A stretch of DNA of 64,000 nt from an uncultured Eubacteriales bacterium. Its GTDB lineage: Bacteria; Bacillota; Clostridia; Oscillospirales; Oscillospiraceae. Below are positions 33,184-41,990 of the stretch, in pieces. The number at the start of each line of letters is the position of its first letter. Position 1 is the stretch's first letter. The DNA lies in assembly GCA_900546255.1 (NCBI GenBank), contig URCB01000005.1:1-64000 (forward strand). The letters run 5' to 3'. A program made the position numbers and the translations under genes. The notes under the pieces are model-generated. The model was not told where the DNA came from, did not search any database, and worked only from the letters and a program-made list of their open reading frames with translations.

Positions 33184-33857
33184 AGGGATAACCTCTCTTT
33201 CACCAGGGTAAGCAGAGCCTCCAGGCTCTCCTCCCAATCCATGTGGGAGGTGTCCACCTCCACCGCATCGGCCGCCTTCCGCAGGGGGGCGGCGGCCCGG
33301 TGGGTGTCGTCGTAGTCCCGCTGGGCAATCTCCGCCTGGACAGTGGCCAGGTCCACCCTCTGGCCCCGGGCGGCCAACTCTGCGCAGCGCCGCCGGGCCC
33401 GTTCCTCCACCGAGGCTGTGAGGAAAATTTTCAGGTCCGCCTGGGGCAGGACCACGGTGCCAATGTCCCGGCCGTCCATAATCACGTTGTGGGTGCGGGC
33501 CAGGTCCCGCTGCATCTCCAGCAGAAAGGTCCGCACCTCGGGATAGGCAGACACCTGGGAGGCATACCGGGAGACGGCATTCTCCCGAATGGCCCCAGTG
33601 ACATCCTCCCCCTGGAGGATCATATGCTGCAGGCCATCCTCCTCATAGGCCATGGAGATCTGAACCTCCGGCAGCCGGGAGACCACATCCGCTTTCTGGC
33701 CGCAGTCTCCCCCCTGCCGGGCGATGTAGAGGCCCAGGGTACGGTAGATGGCCCCTGTATCCACATAAAAAAAGCCCAGACGGTCCGCCAAAGCCCGGGC
33801 CAGGGTGCTCTTCCCCGCCCCGGATGGGCCGTCGATGGCAATGCTGTAATGGGTCAT
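33180..33857 (-). CDS. cmk: Cytidylate kinase
   Basis: Phosphorylates CMP and dCMP. The 225 residues carry the P-loop GPSGAGKST (10-18), DTGAIYR, the CMP-binding DGRDIGTVVLP, and RRRCAELAARGQ of the lid. ATG 33857 overlaps the stop of the flavoprotein gene (ATGA). Upstream in-frame codons would lie within that gene. Next gene plsC overlaps its stop. Confidence 0.95.
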   Translation of the reverse strand: MTHYSIAIDGPSGAGKSTLARALADRLGFFYVDTGAIYRTLGLYIARQGGDCGQKADVVSRLPEVQISMAYEEDGLQHMILQGEDVTGAIRENAVSRYASQVSAYPEVRTFLLEMQRDLARTHNVIMDGRDIGTVVLPQADLKIFLTASVEERARRRCAELAARGQRVDLATVQAEIAQRDYDDTHRAAAPLRKAADAVEVDTSHMDWEESLEALLTLVKERLSL

Positions 33858-35104
33858 AGCCCTTCCTCCTCGATGTAACGGGCGGCTCCTATCCCCGCCG
33901 CCCGGCCGGTGCACCAGGCGATCTGCAGGTTGAAGCCCCCGGTATAGCCGTCCACGTCCAGCACTTCCCCGGCGAAAAAGAGGCCGGGGGCCTTTTTGGA
34001 CATCATGGTCCCCGGGTCCACCTCCCCGGTTTTCACCCCACCGGCGGTGATGATGGCTTCCTTCACCGGCCGGGGGCCGGCGATGGGGACGGCAAAGGCC
34101 TTCATGGCCTCCATCAGCCGCCGGCGCTGGCCCCGGGTCATGGCATTCACCGGCAGGTCCGGGGGAATCTCCGCCCGCTGGGCCATCACGGGGACCATCT
34201 TCCGGGGGAGCAGCCCCTCCAGGAAGTTGTGAAAGGCCTTGTTGGGCCCCTGGGCCACGTCCCGGAGGATGCGGGCCTCCAGCCGGGTCTCGTCCAGGGC
34301 GGGCTTGAGGTCAATAACGGCGGTGTAGGTATCCTTGGCCCAGTTGGCGTGGGCGCTGGCGCTGAGCACCAGGGGGCCAGAGAGGCCGAAGTGGGTGAAC
34401 AGCATCTCCCCCTGCTCCTGGAAGACCGCCTTGTTCTTCTGGTTCTTCAAGGTGAGGGTCACGTTTTTCAGGGAGAGGCCCTGCATTTGGGCGCAGGTGT
34501 CCCCCTTTTCCTCCAGGGGGACCAGGGAGGGTCGGGGGGAGACAATGGTGTGCCCGGCCTCCTCCGCCAGCCAGTATCCGTCCCCTGTGGAGCCGGTGGC
34601 CGGGTAGGACAGGCCGCCGGTGGCGATGACCACCGCCCCGGCGGGCAGGGGCTCGCCCCCCACCATCACCCCCACAGCCCGGCCGTTTTCCAGGAGCAGA
34701 TGCTCTGCCCGGCCCCGGAGCAGGGCAACCCCCTGCCGCTTCAGGGCAAAAAACAGGGCGTCGATGACATCGGCCGCCCGGTCTGAACAGGGAAAAACGC
34801 GTCCCCCCCGTTCGGTTTTCAGGGGGACGCCCAGTTCTTCAAAGTATGCCATCACCGCCGCCGGGGGGAACCGGGTCACCGCGCTGTACAGGAACCGTCC
34901 GTTCCGAGGCACGTGGTCCAGCACCCCCTGGGGTGTGGTGTTGTTGGTCAGGTTGCACCGGCCCTTGCCGGTGATGTACAGCTTGCGGCCCAGCTTCTCG
35001 TTGGGCTCCACCAGGGTCACCTGGGCCCCCGTCTGCCGGGCCGCCAGGGCGGCCATCATCCCGGCCGCCCCGCCGCCGATGACCACCACGGGGGTGTTTG
35101 TCAT
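33854..35104 (-). CDS. HI0933/BaiN-family flavoprotein
   Basis: 416-residue NAD(P)/FAD-dependent oxidoreductase: the FAD-binding loop VVVIGGGAAGMMAALAARQTG (first 20 residues VVVIGGGAAGMMAALAARQT), GKGRCNLTNNTTP, ATGGLSYPATGSTGDGY, and a C-terminal FAGEVLDVDGYTGGFNLQ. The family includes YhiN and BaiN; true substrates are mostly unknown, and bile-acid activity is assigned for some gut Clostridia only. ATG 35104 overlaps the rpiR stop (ATGA). Conserved next to cmk in Firmicutes. Confidence 0.9.
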   Translation of the reverse strand: MTNTPVVVIGGGAAGMMAALAARQTGAQVTLVEPNEKLGRKLYITGKGRCNLTNNTTPQGVLDHVPRNGRFLYSAVTRFPPAAVMAYFEELGVPLKTERGGRVFPCSDRAADVIDALFFALKRQGVALLRGRAEHLLLENGRAVGVMVGGEPLPAGAVVIATGGLSYPATGSTGDGYWLAEEAGHTIVSPRPSLVPLEEKGDTCAQMQGLSLKNVTLTLKNQKNKAVFQEQGEMLFTHFGLSGPLVLSASAHANWAKDTYTAVIDLKPALDETRLEARILRDVAQGPNKAFHNFLEGLLPRKMVPVMAQRAEIPPDLPVNAMTRGQRRRLMEAMKAFAVPIAGPRPVKEAIITAGGVKTGEVDPGTMMSKKAPGLFFAGEVLDVDGYTGGFNLQIAWCTGRAAGIGAARYIEEEGL

Positions 35105-35970
35105 TGGTCCTCTTCCTCCATACTGACGAATACGCCGTACTCGTCCCAGATATGCTCCAGCCGCTCAAAGTGCTCCACCACATCGCTCTTGCTCCGGGCG
35201 ATGGCCACCAGCAGGGCATTGATCAGGCTCAAAGGCGCCACCAAGGAGTCTACAAAGGAGGCCATGTCGCTCTTGGCCAGGAGCACATAGTCCGCCGCCT
35301 TGGCCATGGCGTTGGAGGCATTGTCGGTGATGGCAATGACCTTGGACCCCCGCTCGTGGGCGAAGTTGATGGCCCGGACGGTGCGCCGGGAGTACCGGGG
35401 GAAGGACAGGCCAATGGTCACATCCCCCTCGCCCACCTGGACAATCTGGTCAAAGATCTCCTGGTTGGCGCTCTCCCCCACGTGGACCACGTTGTCAAAC
35501 ATCAGGCCGAAGTAAAAGGACAGGAACCCTGCCAGGGACCCGGAGGACCGGGTGCCCAGAATGTAAATCTTCTTCGCGTTGACAATGGCGTTCACCGCTG
35601 CCTGGAAACTGTCCCGGTCAATCTCCTCCATGGTCATGCGAATCTTTTCCATGTCCGACTGCATCACGGAGCTGACCACGTCCGCATTGCCGATGATGTC
35701 GTTGCTCACCTCAATGCGCTGGATGGAGGTGAGTTTGTTCCGAATCATCTCCTGCAGGGCTTTTTGCATGGCGGGATAGCCGTCATACTTCAGCTCTGAG
35801 GCAAACCGCACCACGGTGGATTCGCTCACATGCACCGTTTTCCCCAGTTTGCTGGCGGTCATAAAGGCCGCCTTATCATAGGAGGACAGGATGTAATTGG
35901 CAATGAGTTTCTGTCCCTTGGAAAAAGTATTCATTTTACTGCTGATGAGAGATAAGATATCTTTCGACAT
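35101..35970 (-). CDS. RpiR-family regulator (HTH plus SIS domain)
   Basis: 289 residues. An N-terminal RpiR helix-turn-helix (1-~78; AFMTASKLGKTVHVSESTVV, FASELKYDGYPAMQKAL) is followed by a sugar-phosphate-binding SIS domain (~120-260; IYILGTRSSGSLAGFLSFYF, VIAITDNASNAMAKAADYVL). Members usually sense phospho-sugars such as MurNAc-6-P. ATG 35970 has GGAGG 9 nt upstream. First gene of the rpiR-BaiN-cmk-plsC-ispH transcript, with a consensus promoter at 36082-36110. Confidence 0.9.
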   Translation of the reverse strand: MSKDILSLISSKMNTFSKGQKLIANYILSSYDKAAFMTASKLGKTVHVSESTVVRFASELKYDGYPAMQKALQEMIRNKLTSIQRIEVSNDIIGNADVVSSVMQSDMEKIRMTMEEIDRDSFQAAVNAIVNAKKIYILGTRSSGSLAGFLSFYFGLMFDNVVHVGESANQEIFDQIVQVGEGDVTIGLSFPRYSRRTVRAINFAHERGSKVIAITDNASNAMAKAADYVLLAKSDMASFVDSLVAPLSLINALLVAIARSKSDVVEHFERLEHIWDEYGVFVSMEEEDQ

Positions 35971-36081
35971 GCACAATCGCCTCCCCTGCGGCTCTATCTC
36001 TGGTCTGGGCGCCCCCTTTGGACGGGGCTTCCGCCGCCCGGCCAGGTCGGTTTGGCCCGTTTGGGGCCGTTCTTTGGGGAT

Positions 36082-36110
36082 ATTATAGCGCGATCGCCTG
36101 GATTTTGCAA
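36082..36110 (-). promoter_or_regulatory. Promoter of rpiR-BaiN-cmk-plsC-ispH
   Basis: Minus strand: TTGCAA (36105-36110), 17-bp spacer, TATAAT (36082-36087). A small hairpin (GCAAGAA/TTCTTGC, 36107-36129) overlapping the -35 may end the upstream rsuA-type transcript. Confidence 0.75.
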
Positions 36111-36120
36111 GAAAAATTTC

Positions 36121-36846
36121 TTATTCTTGCAGAAAAGTTTCTCTCACAAGTTGTTTCTGTTCGGTTTCCGTCAGCGGCCGCCACTGTCCAGGGCGCAGGG
36201 TCCGGTCCAGGGCCAATCCCCCCTCCCGAATCCGTTTGAGGCGAACCACCGCCAGGCCGCACTGGGCACACATCCGGCGGATCTGGCGGTTCTTCCCCTC
36301 GTGGATCACCACAGACAGCCGGGCCTTGCCCTCGCCCTGTCCCAGCAGACGAACTTTCGCCGGGCAAAGGGGCTGGCCGTCCAGGGTCATGGGCCTGGCC
36401 AGGGCCTGTTCCGCTCCGGGACGGTAGCCGGTGACCCACACCAGGTACTCCTTTTCCACCGCATGCCGGGGATGGAGCAGGGCATGGGTAAGCGCCCCGT
36501 CGTTGGTGAGGAGGAGCAGGCCCTCCGAGTCCATATCCAGCCGGCCCACCGGCCACACCCGGCCGGCCGCCGCCCCCACCAGGTCCGCCACTGTGGGGCG
36601 GCCCCGCTCGTCGGAGAGGGTGGTCACCACCCCCCGGGGTTTGTAGAGCATCAGCACCGTCCTGGCGGCGGGCTGCACCGCCGGTTTGCCATCCAGGGCA
36701 ATGGTGTCTTTTTGGGGGTCTGCCTTGTCCCCCAAAGCGGCAGGGCGGCCGTTGACCGTCACCCGCCCTTGCTGTATGTAGACCTCCGCCTGGCGGCGGG
36801 AGCACAGCCCCGCCGCCGAGAGGATCTTTTGCAGGCGATCTTCCAT
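36121..36846 (-). CDS. RsuA/RluB-family pseudouridine synthase
   Basis: 241 residues. An S4 RNA-binding domain (residues 1-~45; LQKILSAAGLCSRRQAEVYI) precedes the catalytic core with Asp104 in VGRLDMDSEGLLLLTNDG, then KEYLVWV and EGKNRQIRRM. It modifies rRNA (RluB-type is likely in Firmicutes). ATG 36846 follows the carboxypeptidase gene by 12 nt and carries AAAGGAGG upstream. Last gene of the scpA...rsuA block. Confidence 0.93.
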   Translation of the reverse strand: MEDRLQKILSAAGLCSRRQAEVYIQQGRVTVNGRPAALGDKADPQKDTIALDGKPAVQPAARTVLMLYKPRGVVTTLSDERGRPTVADLVGAAAGRVWPVGRLDMDSEGLLLLTNDGALTHALLHPRHAVEKEYLVWVTGYRPGAEQALARPMTLDGQPLCPAKVRLLGQGEGKARLSVVIHEGKNRQIRRMCAQCGLAVVRLKRIREGGLALDRTLRPGQWRPLTETEQKQLVRETFLQE

Positions 36847-36858
36847 GGGACCTCCTTT

Positions 36859-38013
36859 CTAGGGTTCCAGCAGTTCCAGCGCCTGGGCAAAGGTGGGGGC
36901 CTCCTCCCCCTGGAGGAAGTCCCACAGGTCACCCAGCCCCTTCCGGTCCACCACGTCCCGGTTGGCACTGCTGGACCAGACCAAATAGGTCTCCCCCACC
37001 ACCTGGCCGTTCACCAGGAAGCGGGCCGTGCCGGCAATCTCCCCCTGCACCACCGGGGCCTGGACCGCGTCCGGCAGGTCCACCTGGACGGTGACCCTCT
37101 CCCCCTCCTGCAGGGGGTAGGCCACCGTCTCCCGGGCCTCCGCCGCCGCCATGTGCAGGAGGCTCCCCTCCAGGGGAACCCGCCCCAATTCCTCCCCTGC
37201 CTGGGCCAGGACGGTGCGGGGATAGACGGAAAAGCCGTAGTCCAACAGGGCTTTGTGGTCAGCCCAGTCGTTGCGGTCGCTGAGGGTGACGCAGATCAAG
37301 GTCTGGCCGTCCCGCTCCGCGCTGGAGACCAGGGTGCGGCCGGCCTGGCGGGTGTATCCCGTCTTCATCCCGGTGCACCCCTCGTACTGCCACAGGAGTT
37401 TGTTGTGGTTGACCAGCTGCCGGTCCTCCAAGGTGAGGCTTTTGGTGACCACTGCCTCCGCCACCGTGGGGTTTTGCAGGCAGGCCCGGCCCAGCTTGGC
37501 CATGTCCAGGGCGGAAGCATAATGGTTCTCATCCCCCAAACCGTTGGGGTCGGAGAAGTGGGTGTGGGTCATCCCCAAATCCTGGGCCCGCTGGTTCATC
37601 CAGCCTACGAAGGTGTCCACATCCCCGGCGCAGGCACAGGCCAGGGCCACCGCCGCGTCGTTCCCCGAGGGGAGGAGCAAGCCGTAGAAGAGGGTTTTCA
37701 GGGACAGGGTCTCCCCCGGCACCAAGTAGAGGGAGGTCCCCTCGATCCCCGTCCATTCCCTCTGGATCTCCACCTGGCGGGAGAGGTCTCCCCCCAAGTA
37801 CTCCGCCGCCACCAGGGCGGTCATGAGTTTCGTGGTGCTGGCGATGGCCCGGGGGGTGTTCTCGTCCTTGGCGTAGAGCACCCGGCCGGTCTCCCCGTCC
37901 ATCAAAACAGCGGAGGCCGCGGAAACCGCCGGCGCCTCCGCCGCTTGGGTATGGAGCACCAGCCCTGGCAGCAAGGCGCAGAGCACCCCCAGGGCCGCAA
38001 GTTGTTTTCGCAC
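36859..38013 (-). CDS. D-alanyl-D-alanine carboxypeptidase (PBP5/DacF type)
   Basis: 384-residue exported serine carboxypeptidase that trims peptidoglycan stem peptides. It has a signal peptide (1-~24, HTQA-A), the SxxK nucleophile Ser59 in ASTTKLM, SGN in PSGNDAAVALA, and the KTG triad in MKTGYTRQAGRTL; residues ~280-384 form the PBP5 C-terminal domain. GTG 38013 with AGGAGGGG upstream. In Bacillus the dacB or dacF genes sit in the same scp-ytfJ neighbourhood and act in spore cortex formation, which may apply here. Confidence 0.93.
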   Translation of the reverse strand: MRKQLAALGVLCALLPGLVLHTQAAEAPAVSAASAVLMDGETGRVLYAKDENTPRAIASTTKLMTALVAAEYLGGDLSRQVEIQREWTGIEGTSLYLVPGETLSLKTLFYGLLLPSGNDAAVALACACAGDVDTFVGWMNQRAQDLGMTHTHFSDPNGLGDENHYASALDMAKLGRACLQNPTVAEAVVTKSLTLEDRQLVNHNKLLWQYEGCTGMKTGYTRQAGRTLVSSAERDGQTLICVTLSDRNDWADHKALLDYGFSVYPRTVLAQAGEELGRVPLEGSLLHMAAAEARETVAYPLQEGERVTVQVDLPDAVQAPVVQGEIAGTARFLVNGQVVGETYLVWSSSANRDVVDRKGLGDLWDFLQGEEAPTFAQALELLEP

Positions 38014-38070
38014 CCGAATCCCCTCCTACGTACCGAGTTTCCTCCGTAGTATGGCGGGATGGGGGGCGGA

Positions 38071-38478
38071 TTATGCCTCCGCTTCCTGCTTCTTGGTCTT
38101 TCGCTCCTCCAGCACGCTGGTGATTTTGTTCACGATATCCGGGATCAGGTCCACCACCCGGTCCAAACTGGTCTCCGGGGCGGCGTCCACCGAGAGGACC
38201 TTCACCATGCCGCCGCTGACCACCAGGAAGCACACGGGGATGATCTTCAGCCCCGCGCCGCCCCCGCCGCCGAAGGGATTCTCCCCCAGGGCCTTGGGGG
38301 TCTTGCCCCCCACCTCCGAGCCGGCGGTGCCAAAGCCCAGAGAAATGCGGGAGACCGGGATGAGGGTGATCTCCCCTGCTACGATGGGGGTCCCCACCAC
38401 CGTGTTGGCGTCCACGGCCTCCCGGATCCGCTGGATGGTCTCAGACATGAGCTCACTGACAGGATGGTTCTTTTCCAT
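38071..38478 (-). CDS. ytfJ: GerW/YtfJ-family sporulation protein
   Basis: 135 residues of the YtfJ/GerW family, needed for spore germination-related functions in Bacillus. Features: a helix MSETIQRIREAVDANTVVG, a beta region ending in a Gly-rich loop (GENPFGGGGGAGLKIIPVCF, ~65-85), then a C-terminal helix with a basic tail. ATG 38478 lies inside the end of the DUF2953 gene (26-nt overlap). Its presence supports a spore-forming host. Confidence 0.93.
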   Translation of the reverse strand: MEKNHPVSELMSETIQRIREAVDANTVVGTPIVAGEITLIPVSRISLGFGTAGSEVGGKTPKALGENPFGGGGGAGLKIIPVCFLVVSGGMVKVLSVDAAPETSLDRVVDLIPDIVNKITSVLEERKTKKQEAEA

Positions 38479-39133
38479 GGTTTGCTTCCCCTTTCCTTTC
38501 CGGGGCGGCGGTGGCCGCCTCCTGGCGTTGTTTTCTACGGTTCCAAATGGTTTTCATCACCGCCCACCCCAAGGGGAGGACGATGGCCAGCAGCTGGGCT
38601 ACCGTCAGCGACAGGGCCGCCCGGAGGGTGAGCCGGGGCTTGTCCAGCTGATAGTTCAAATCCAGGGAGAGGTCCCTGTGTTTGACCGAAAAGTTGGCCT
38701 CCAGAAAGGCGGCGATGGCCTCCGCCGCCCCCCAGGCCTGGCCGTAATGGATGGCCGCGTCGGCGGGGTCAGGCTCCCCCCACTCCAGGTACAGGGTGAG
38801 GTCGTCGATGCGCAGCCTCCGGCGAAACCGGCCCGCCGCTGCCTTCACGTCAGGCAGCAGGTCCAGGGCCAAGTCCAAGGCGCCCCCCAGGGTGGGTTTG
38901 TCCGGTTCCTCCTGGGTAGGCTTCTGGGCTTTCTTCTCCGCCTTGCGGGCCTTTTTCTCCTGGCGCTTGGCCGCCTTGTGGGGATCTATGGGATAGAGGG
39001 TCACCCATTTGGGGCCCAGATGGACCTTGACCCATCCCCCCCGTTCATCGTAGCCCGCTGCCACCCCCAGACGGACCAGGCACACCAGCAGCACCAGGAC
39101 GGCCAGGACCAACAGCACGACCCACCCGGTCAT
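38453..39133 (-). CDS. DUF2953 family membrane-anchored protein
   Basis: 226 residues. One N-terminal helix (3-~26), then a Lys/Glu-rich linker (~54-78), a beta-rich domain (~80-175) including YLEWGEPDPADAAIHYGQAW, and a second hydrophobic stretch near ~178-200. The layout fits DUF2953, usually found beside ytfJ and scpB in spore-formers. ATG 39133 overlaps the scpB stop (ATGA). Function unknown; a sporulation role is inferred from neighbours. Confidence 0.85.
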   Translation of the reverse strand: MTGWVVLLVLAVLVLLVCLVRLGVAAGYDERGGWVKVHLGPKWVTLYPIDPHKAAKRQEKKARKAEKKAQKPTQEEPDKPTLGGALDLALDLLPDVKAAAGRFRRRLRIDDLTLYLEWGEPDPADAAIHYGQAWGAAEAIAAFLEANFSVKHRDLSLDLNYQLDKPRLTLRAALSLTVAQLLAIVLPLGWAVMKTIWNRRKQRQEAATAAPERKGEANHGKEPSCQ

Positions 39134-39672
39134 GGCGTCCCCTCCTCTCCGTCTTGGGCCTGCTCCTCCGGCAGCGGGGGCAGGTCCTCCAGGTCCGTCA
39201 GCCCAAACACCCGGAGGAAGGCCGGGGTGGTCTTATAGAGCAACGGGTGCCCCGGGGCGTCCAGGTGGCCGCAGGGGGCCACCAGCTCCCGGTCCAGCAG
39301 CAGGGCCAGGGAGTGGGAACAGTCCACCCCCCGGGCCTGGTCCAGGTAGGCCCGGGTCACCGGCTGGAAGTAGGCCACCAGGGCCAGGGTCTCCAGGGCC
39401 GCCGGGGAGAGCTTGTCCGGCTTTTTCCGGGCCAGGAGGGTCTGAATCCTCTCCCCGTACTGGGGGGCGGAGACCATCTGCCACCGGTGCTCCATCCGCA
39501 GCAGCCGCAGGCCGGCGTCGGTCTGCACATACCGCTGGGCCAGGGCCTGGCAGGCCTCCGCCGCCTCTTGGGGCGTACAGGCCAGGGCCTGGGCCAGGCG
39601 TTCCTCCTCCACTGGCTCTCCCAGGGCGAAGAGGATGGCCTCCAGGGCGCTCTCCCGATTGGTTTGCTCCAT
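39130..39672 (-). CDS. scpB: Segregation and condensation protein B
   Basis: 180 residues: two winged-helix domains that bridge ScpA and the Smc heads for chromosome condensation. It opens with ALEAILFALGEPVEEERLAQ and has TLALVAYFQPVTRAYLDQAR GVD-type second helix-turn-helix (split here) and LLYKTTPAFLRVFGL at the end. ATG 39672 lies 27 nt after the scpA stop. Confidence 0.95.
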   Translation of the reverse strand: MEQTNRESALEAILFALGEPVEEERLAQALACTPQEAAEACQALAQRYVQTDAGLRLLRMEHRWQMVSAPQYGERIQTLLARKKPDKLSPAALETLALVAYFQPVTRAYLDQARGVDCSHSLALLLDRELVAPCGHLDAPGHPLLYKTTPAFLRVFGLTDLEDLPPLPEEQAQDGEEGTP

Positions 39673-39699
39673 TGCACTCCCCCCTTCCGTGGGTGTGGG

Positions 39700-40479
39700 T
39701 TATGTGGGGTTTGGGCCCTCTGACGGGGTGATCCAAGGGTTGTCCATCCCCCCGTCCAGGTGAATGTTTCCCCGGCGGCAAAGTTCCAGCAGGGCCAGAA
39801 AGGCCGCCGTCACCTCTGATTTGCTTCCGCTGGTGCGGACGATATCCTCCCAGCGGAGGGTTCCCTCCCGGTGCAGGCGGGCCAGGAGTTCTTCCGTCTT
39901 GCGCTCCACCCGGTAGGGCTCTGGCCGGACCACCCCCTGGAATGCCTCCAACGGCGGCGGCAGGGCCTTGCGCTGCTTGGCCTGCCAGGCCCCCAGCGCC
40001 CGGAGCAGCTCCTCCGGCCGGTGCTGGTAACGGTAGACCCGCTGGGTAAACTTGGCCTCCGGCCCCTTGGACCAGAAGGCGTTTCCCCGCTGCCAGGCCC
40101 CCTCCATCCACGGCAGGACCGCCTGGACCCGGCAGAAACTGGCCTGCCGCTGCCGGGCCTCCAGGGAGGCGATGAGTTCCTCCATCTCCTCCTGGGCCTG
40201 GCGGTCCTCCTCGGAGAGGACCATCCGGGTTTTCAGCAGCATCAGGTGGGAGGCCATGGCGATGAACTCCCCCGCCACCTCCAGGTCCAGGGCCCGGCGG
40301 GCGGACATCCAGGTGACAAACTGGTCCAGGATCCCCGCCAGGGGAATGTCCCGGATGGCGATCTGGTTCTTCTTCAGCAGGTGGAGGATGAGGTCCAGGG
40401 GGCCCACAAAGTCCTCTGTGGCCGCAGCCCCTTTCCGGACCACCCCTTTGAGATGATAGACGGGACGCTCCATACTCAT
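39700..40479 (-). CDS. scpA: Segregation and condensation protein A
   Basis: 259-residue kleisin of the Smc-ScpAB complex. The N-terminal helical domain contains FVGPLDLILHLLKKNQIAIR DIP (first 20 residues of the motif) and YLVMASHLMLLKT-like FIAMASHLMLLKTRMVL; the C-terminal winged helix is at ~180-250. ATG 40479 overlaps the stop of the M50 protease gene (ATGA). Confidence 0.95.
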   Translation of the reverse strand: MSMERPVYHLKGVVRKGAAATEDFVGPLDLILHLLKKNQIAIRDIPLAGILDQFVTWMSARRALDLEVAGEFIAMASHLMLLKTRMVLSEEDRQAQEEMEELIASLEARQRQASFCRVQAVLPWMEGAWQRGNAFWSKGPEAKFTQRVYRYQHRPEELLRALGAWQAKQRKALPPPLEAFQGVVRPEPYRVERKTEELLARLHREGTLRWEDIVRTSGSKSEVTAAFLALLELCRRGNIHLDGGMDNPWITPSEGPNPT

Positions 40480-41171
40480 ACCAGCAGGGAGAGGACCGCC
40501 TGGAACATCCCATTGGCCCCCTGGAGCATCCAGTCGACCAGCACACGCCGGGCGGTGCCCAGGAAGCCGTCAAACACCCCGAACCACAGGGCGACCATCA
40601 GGATAAACATGCCGTACCGCTCCAGCTGCATCCACCGGTAGTACCACCGGTCGGGGAGGAACATGGCCACCACCTTGGACCCGTCCAGCGGCGGGAAAGG
40701 GATGAGGTTGAAGATGCCCAGGCCGATGTTCAGGCTCACCATCAGGGCAAAAAAGTCCAGCCAGAGGGTGAGGCCCGCCGTCTCCCCCCGCACTGCCGCC
40801 ACGGCGGACAAAGCCCCCAGGGCCAGGGCGGAGAGGTATGCCATGAGTAGGTTCGACAGGGGGCCGGCCAGGGCGGTGATGGCCATCCCGCCCTTGGGGT
40901 TCTTAAAATACCGGGGGTCCACCGGCACGGGCTTGGCCCAACCGAAGCCCACCACCACCATCATCAAAAGGCCGAAGGGGTCCAGGTGGCGGAGAGGGTT
41001 CAGGGAGAGGCGATGGTTGCGTTTGGCGGTGGGGTCCCCCAACCAATAGGCTGCCAGGCCGTGGCACACCTCGTGGACCACCAGGCACAGCAGGACCACC
41101 ACGACCCGCAGGGCCATGGCGCCCAGGCTGGACCAGTCCACCCCCTGGGCCAATTGTGAAAACATGCCCAT
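40476..41171 (-). CDS. Site-2-type metalloprotease, M50 family
   Basis: 231-residue intramembrane protease with about six helices. The zinc motif HEVCH is at ~35-39, preceded by the hydrophobic helix VVVVLLCLVV; the second active-site segment is NLIPFPPLDGSKVV. Related to Bacillus YwhC and other short M50 members found upstream of scpA. Substrate unknown. ATG 41171 follows GGAG; promoter at 41249-41277. First gene of the scpA block. Confidence 0.92.
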   Translation of the reverse strand: MGMFSQLAQGVDWSSLGAMALRVVVVLLCLVVHEVCHGLAAYWLGDPTAKRNHRLSLNPLRHLDPFGLLMMVVVGFGWAKPVPVDPRYFKNPKGGMAITALAGPLSNLLMAYLSALALGALSAVAAVRGETAGLTLWLDFFALMVSLNIGLGIFNLIPFPPLDGSKVVAMFLPDRWYYRWMQLERYGMFILMVALWFGVFDGFLGTARRVLVDWMLQGANGMFQAVLSLLV

Positions 41172-41248
41172 ATTCGGTCTCCTTCTGTCAGTATGCCAAA
41201 AACGGCGGGTTTCACCCGCCGGGGCAGGTGCTTTCTTGTTGATAGGGA

Positions 41249-41277
41249 ATTATACCAAAAAAACGCCCATCTGGCAA
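41249..41277 (-). promoter_or_regulatory. Promoter of the M50-scpA-scpB block
   Basis: Minus strand: TTGCCA (41272-41277), 17-bp spacer, TATAAT (41249-41254). Confidence 0.8.
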
Positions 41278-41317
41278 GCCGCCGGCCAGCCGCCCGGCCT
41301 TCTTTAGAGCCTTTCCC

Positions 41318-41346
41318 TTGTGACAAAACCGCCCTTGTGTTACAAT
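41318..41346 (+). promoter_or_regulatory. Promoter of the P-loop kinase gene
   Basis: TTGTGA (41318-41323), 17-bp spacer, TACAAT (41341-41346), 40 bp before ATG 41386. Confidence 0.7.
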
Positions 41347-41385
41347 ATTCTCCCCATCATCCCCAGAGAAGCATTGGAGGCGCGT

Positions 41386-41949
41386 ATGATTTTCCTGATC
41401 ACAGGAGCTTCCCACACGGGAAAAACTTGGCTGGCCCAGCGGCTTTTGGAGGGGTACCACATCCCTTACCTCTCCGTCGACCTGCTGAAAATGGGGCTCA
41501 TCCGCAGTGGGCAAACCGCCCTCTCCCCGGAAGAGGACGCTGCACTGGAGGCCTACCTCTGGCCCATTCTGCGGGAGATCCTTCACACAGCCCTGGAGAA
41601 CCGGCAGCACCTCATCGTCGAAGGGGGATACCTCCCCTTTCGTTGGCGGGAGGATTTCACCCCCCAAGACCTGGCGCACATCCGCTTCTGCTGCCTGGTG
41701 ATGAGCCCGAACTACCTCAAAACCCACTTTTCCCACGTCAAAGCCTACGCCAACGTCATTGAGCAGCGCAAGGACGACACCTGGTTCACCTTGGAAACCG
41801 CTTTGGCCGAGAACCAGCAGTACCTGGACGGGTGCCGGAAACACGGCCTGCCCTACCTTTGGATTGACACCCACTATCCCGCCGACCTGGATCCGGCCCA
41901 CCTGTTCGGCCTGGAGGACGGGCTGCTGCCCGAAGCGGGACCCCAATGA
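41386..41949 (+). CDS. P-loop kinase-like protein (187 aa)
   Basis: 187 residues with Walker A GASHTGKTWLAQRLL (~residues 7-21) and a hydrophobic strand ending HLIVEGGYLPF. It resembles small-molecule kinases (2-phosphoglycerate kinase or nucleoside kinase-like) rather than a motor ATPase. ATG 41386 is chosen because GGAGG lies 6 nt upstream; the longer frame has no site. A lipoprotein and diaminopropionate ammonia-lyase follow on the same strand, but no shared pathway is clear. Confidence 0.7.
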   Translation: MIFLITGASHTGKTWLAQRLLEGYHIPYLSVDLLKMGLIRSGQTALSPEEDAALEAYLWPILREILHTALENRQHLIVEGGYLPFRWREDFTPQDLAHIRFCCLVMSPNYLKTHFSHVKAYANVIEQRKDDTWFTLETALAENQQYLDGCRKHGLPYLWIDTHYPADLDPAHLFGLEDGLLPEAGPQ

Positions 41950-41990
41950 TGGGACCGGCCCATCGCCCACCAGAAAGGAGATGCTTTCCC

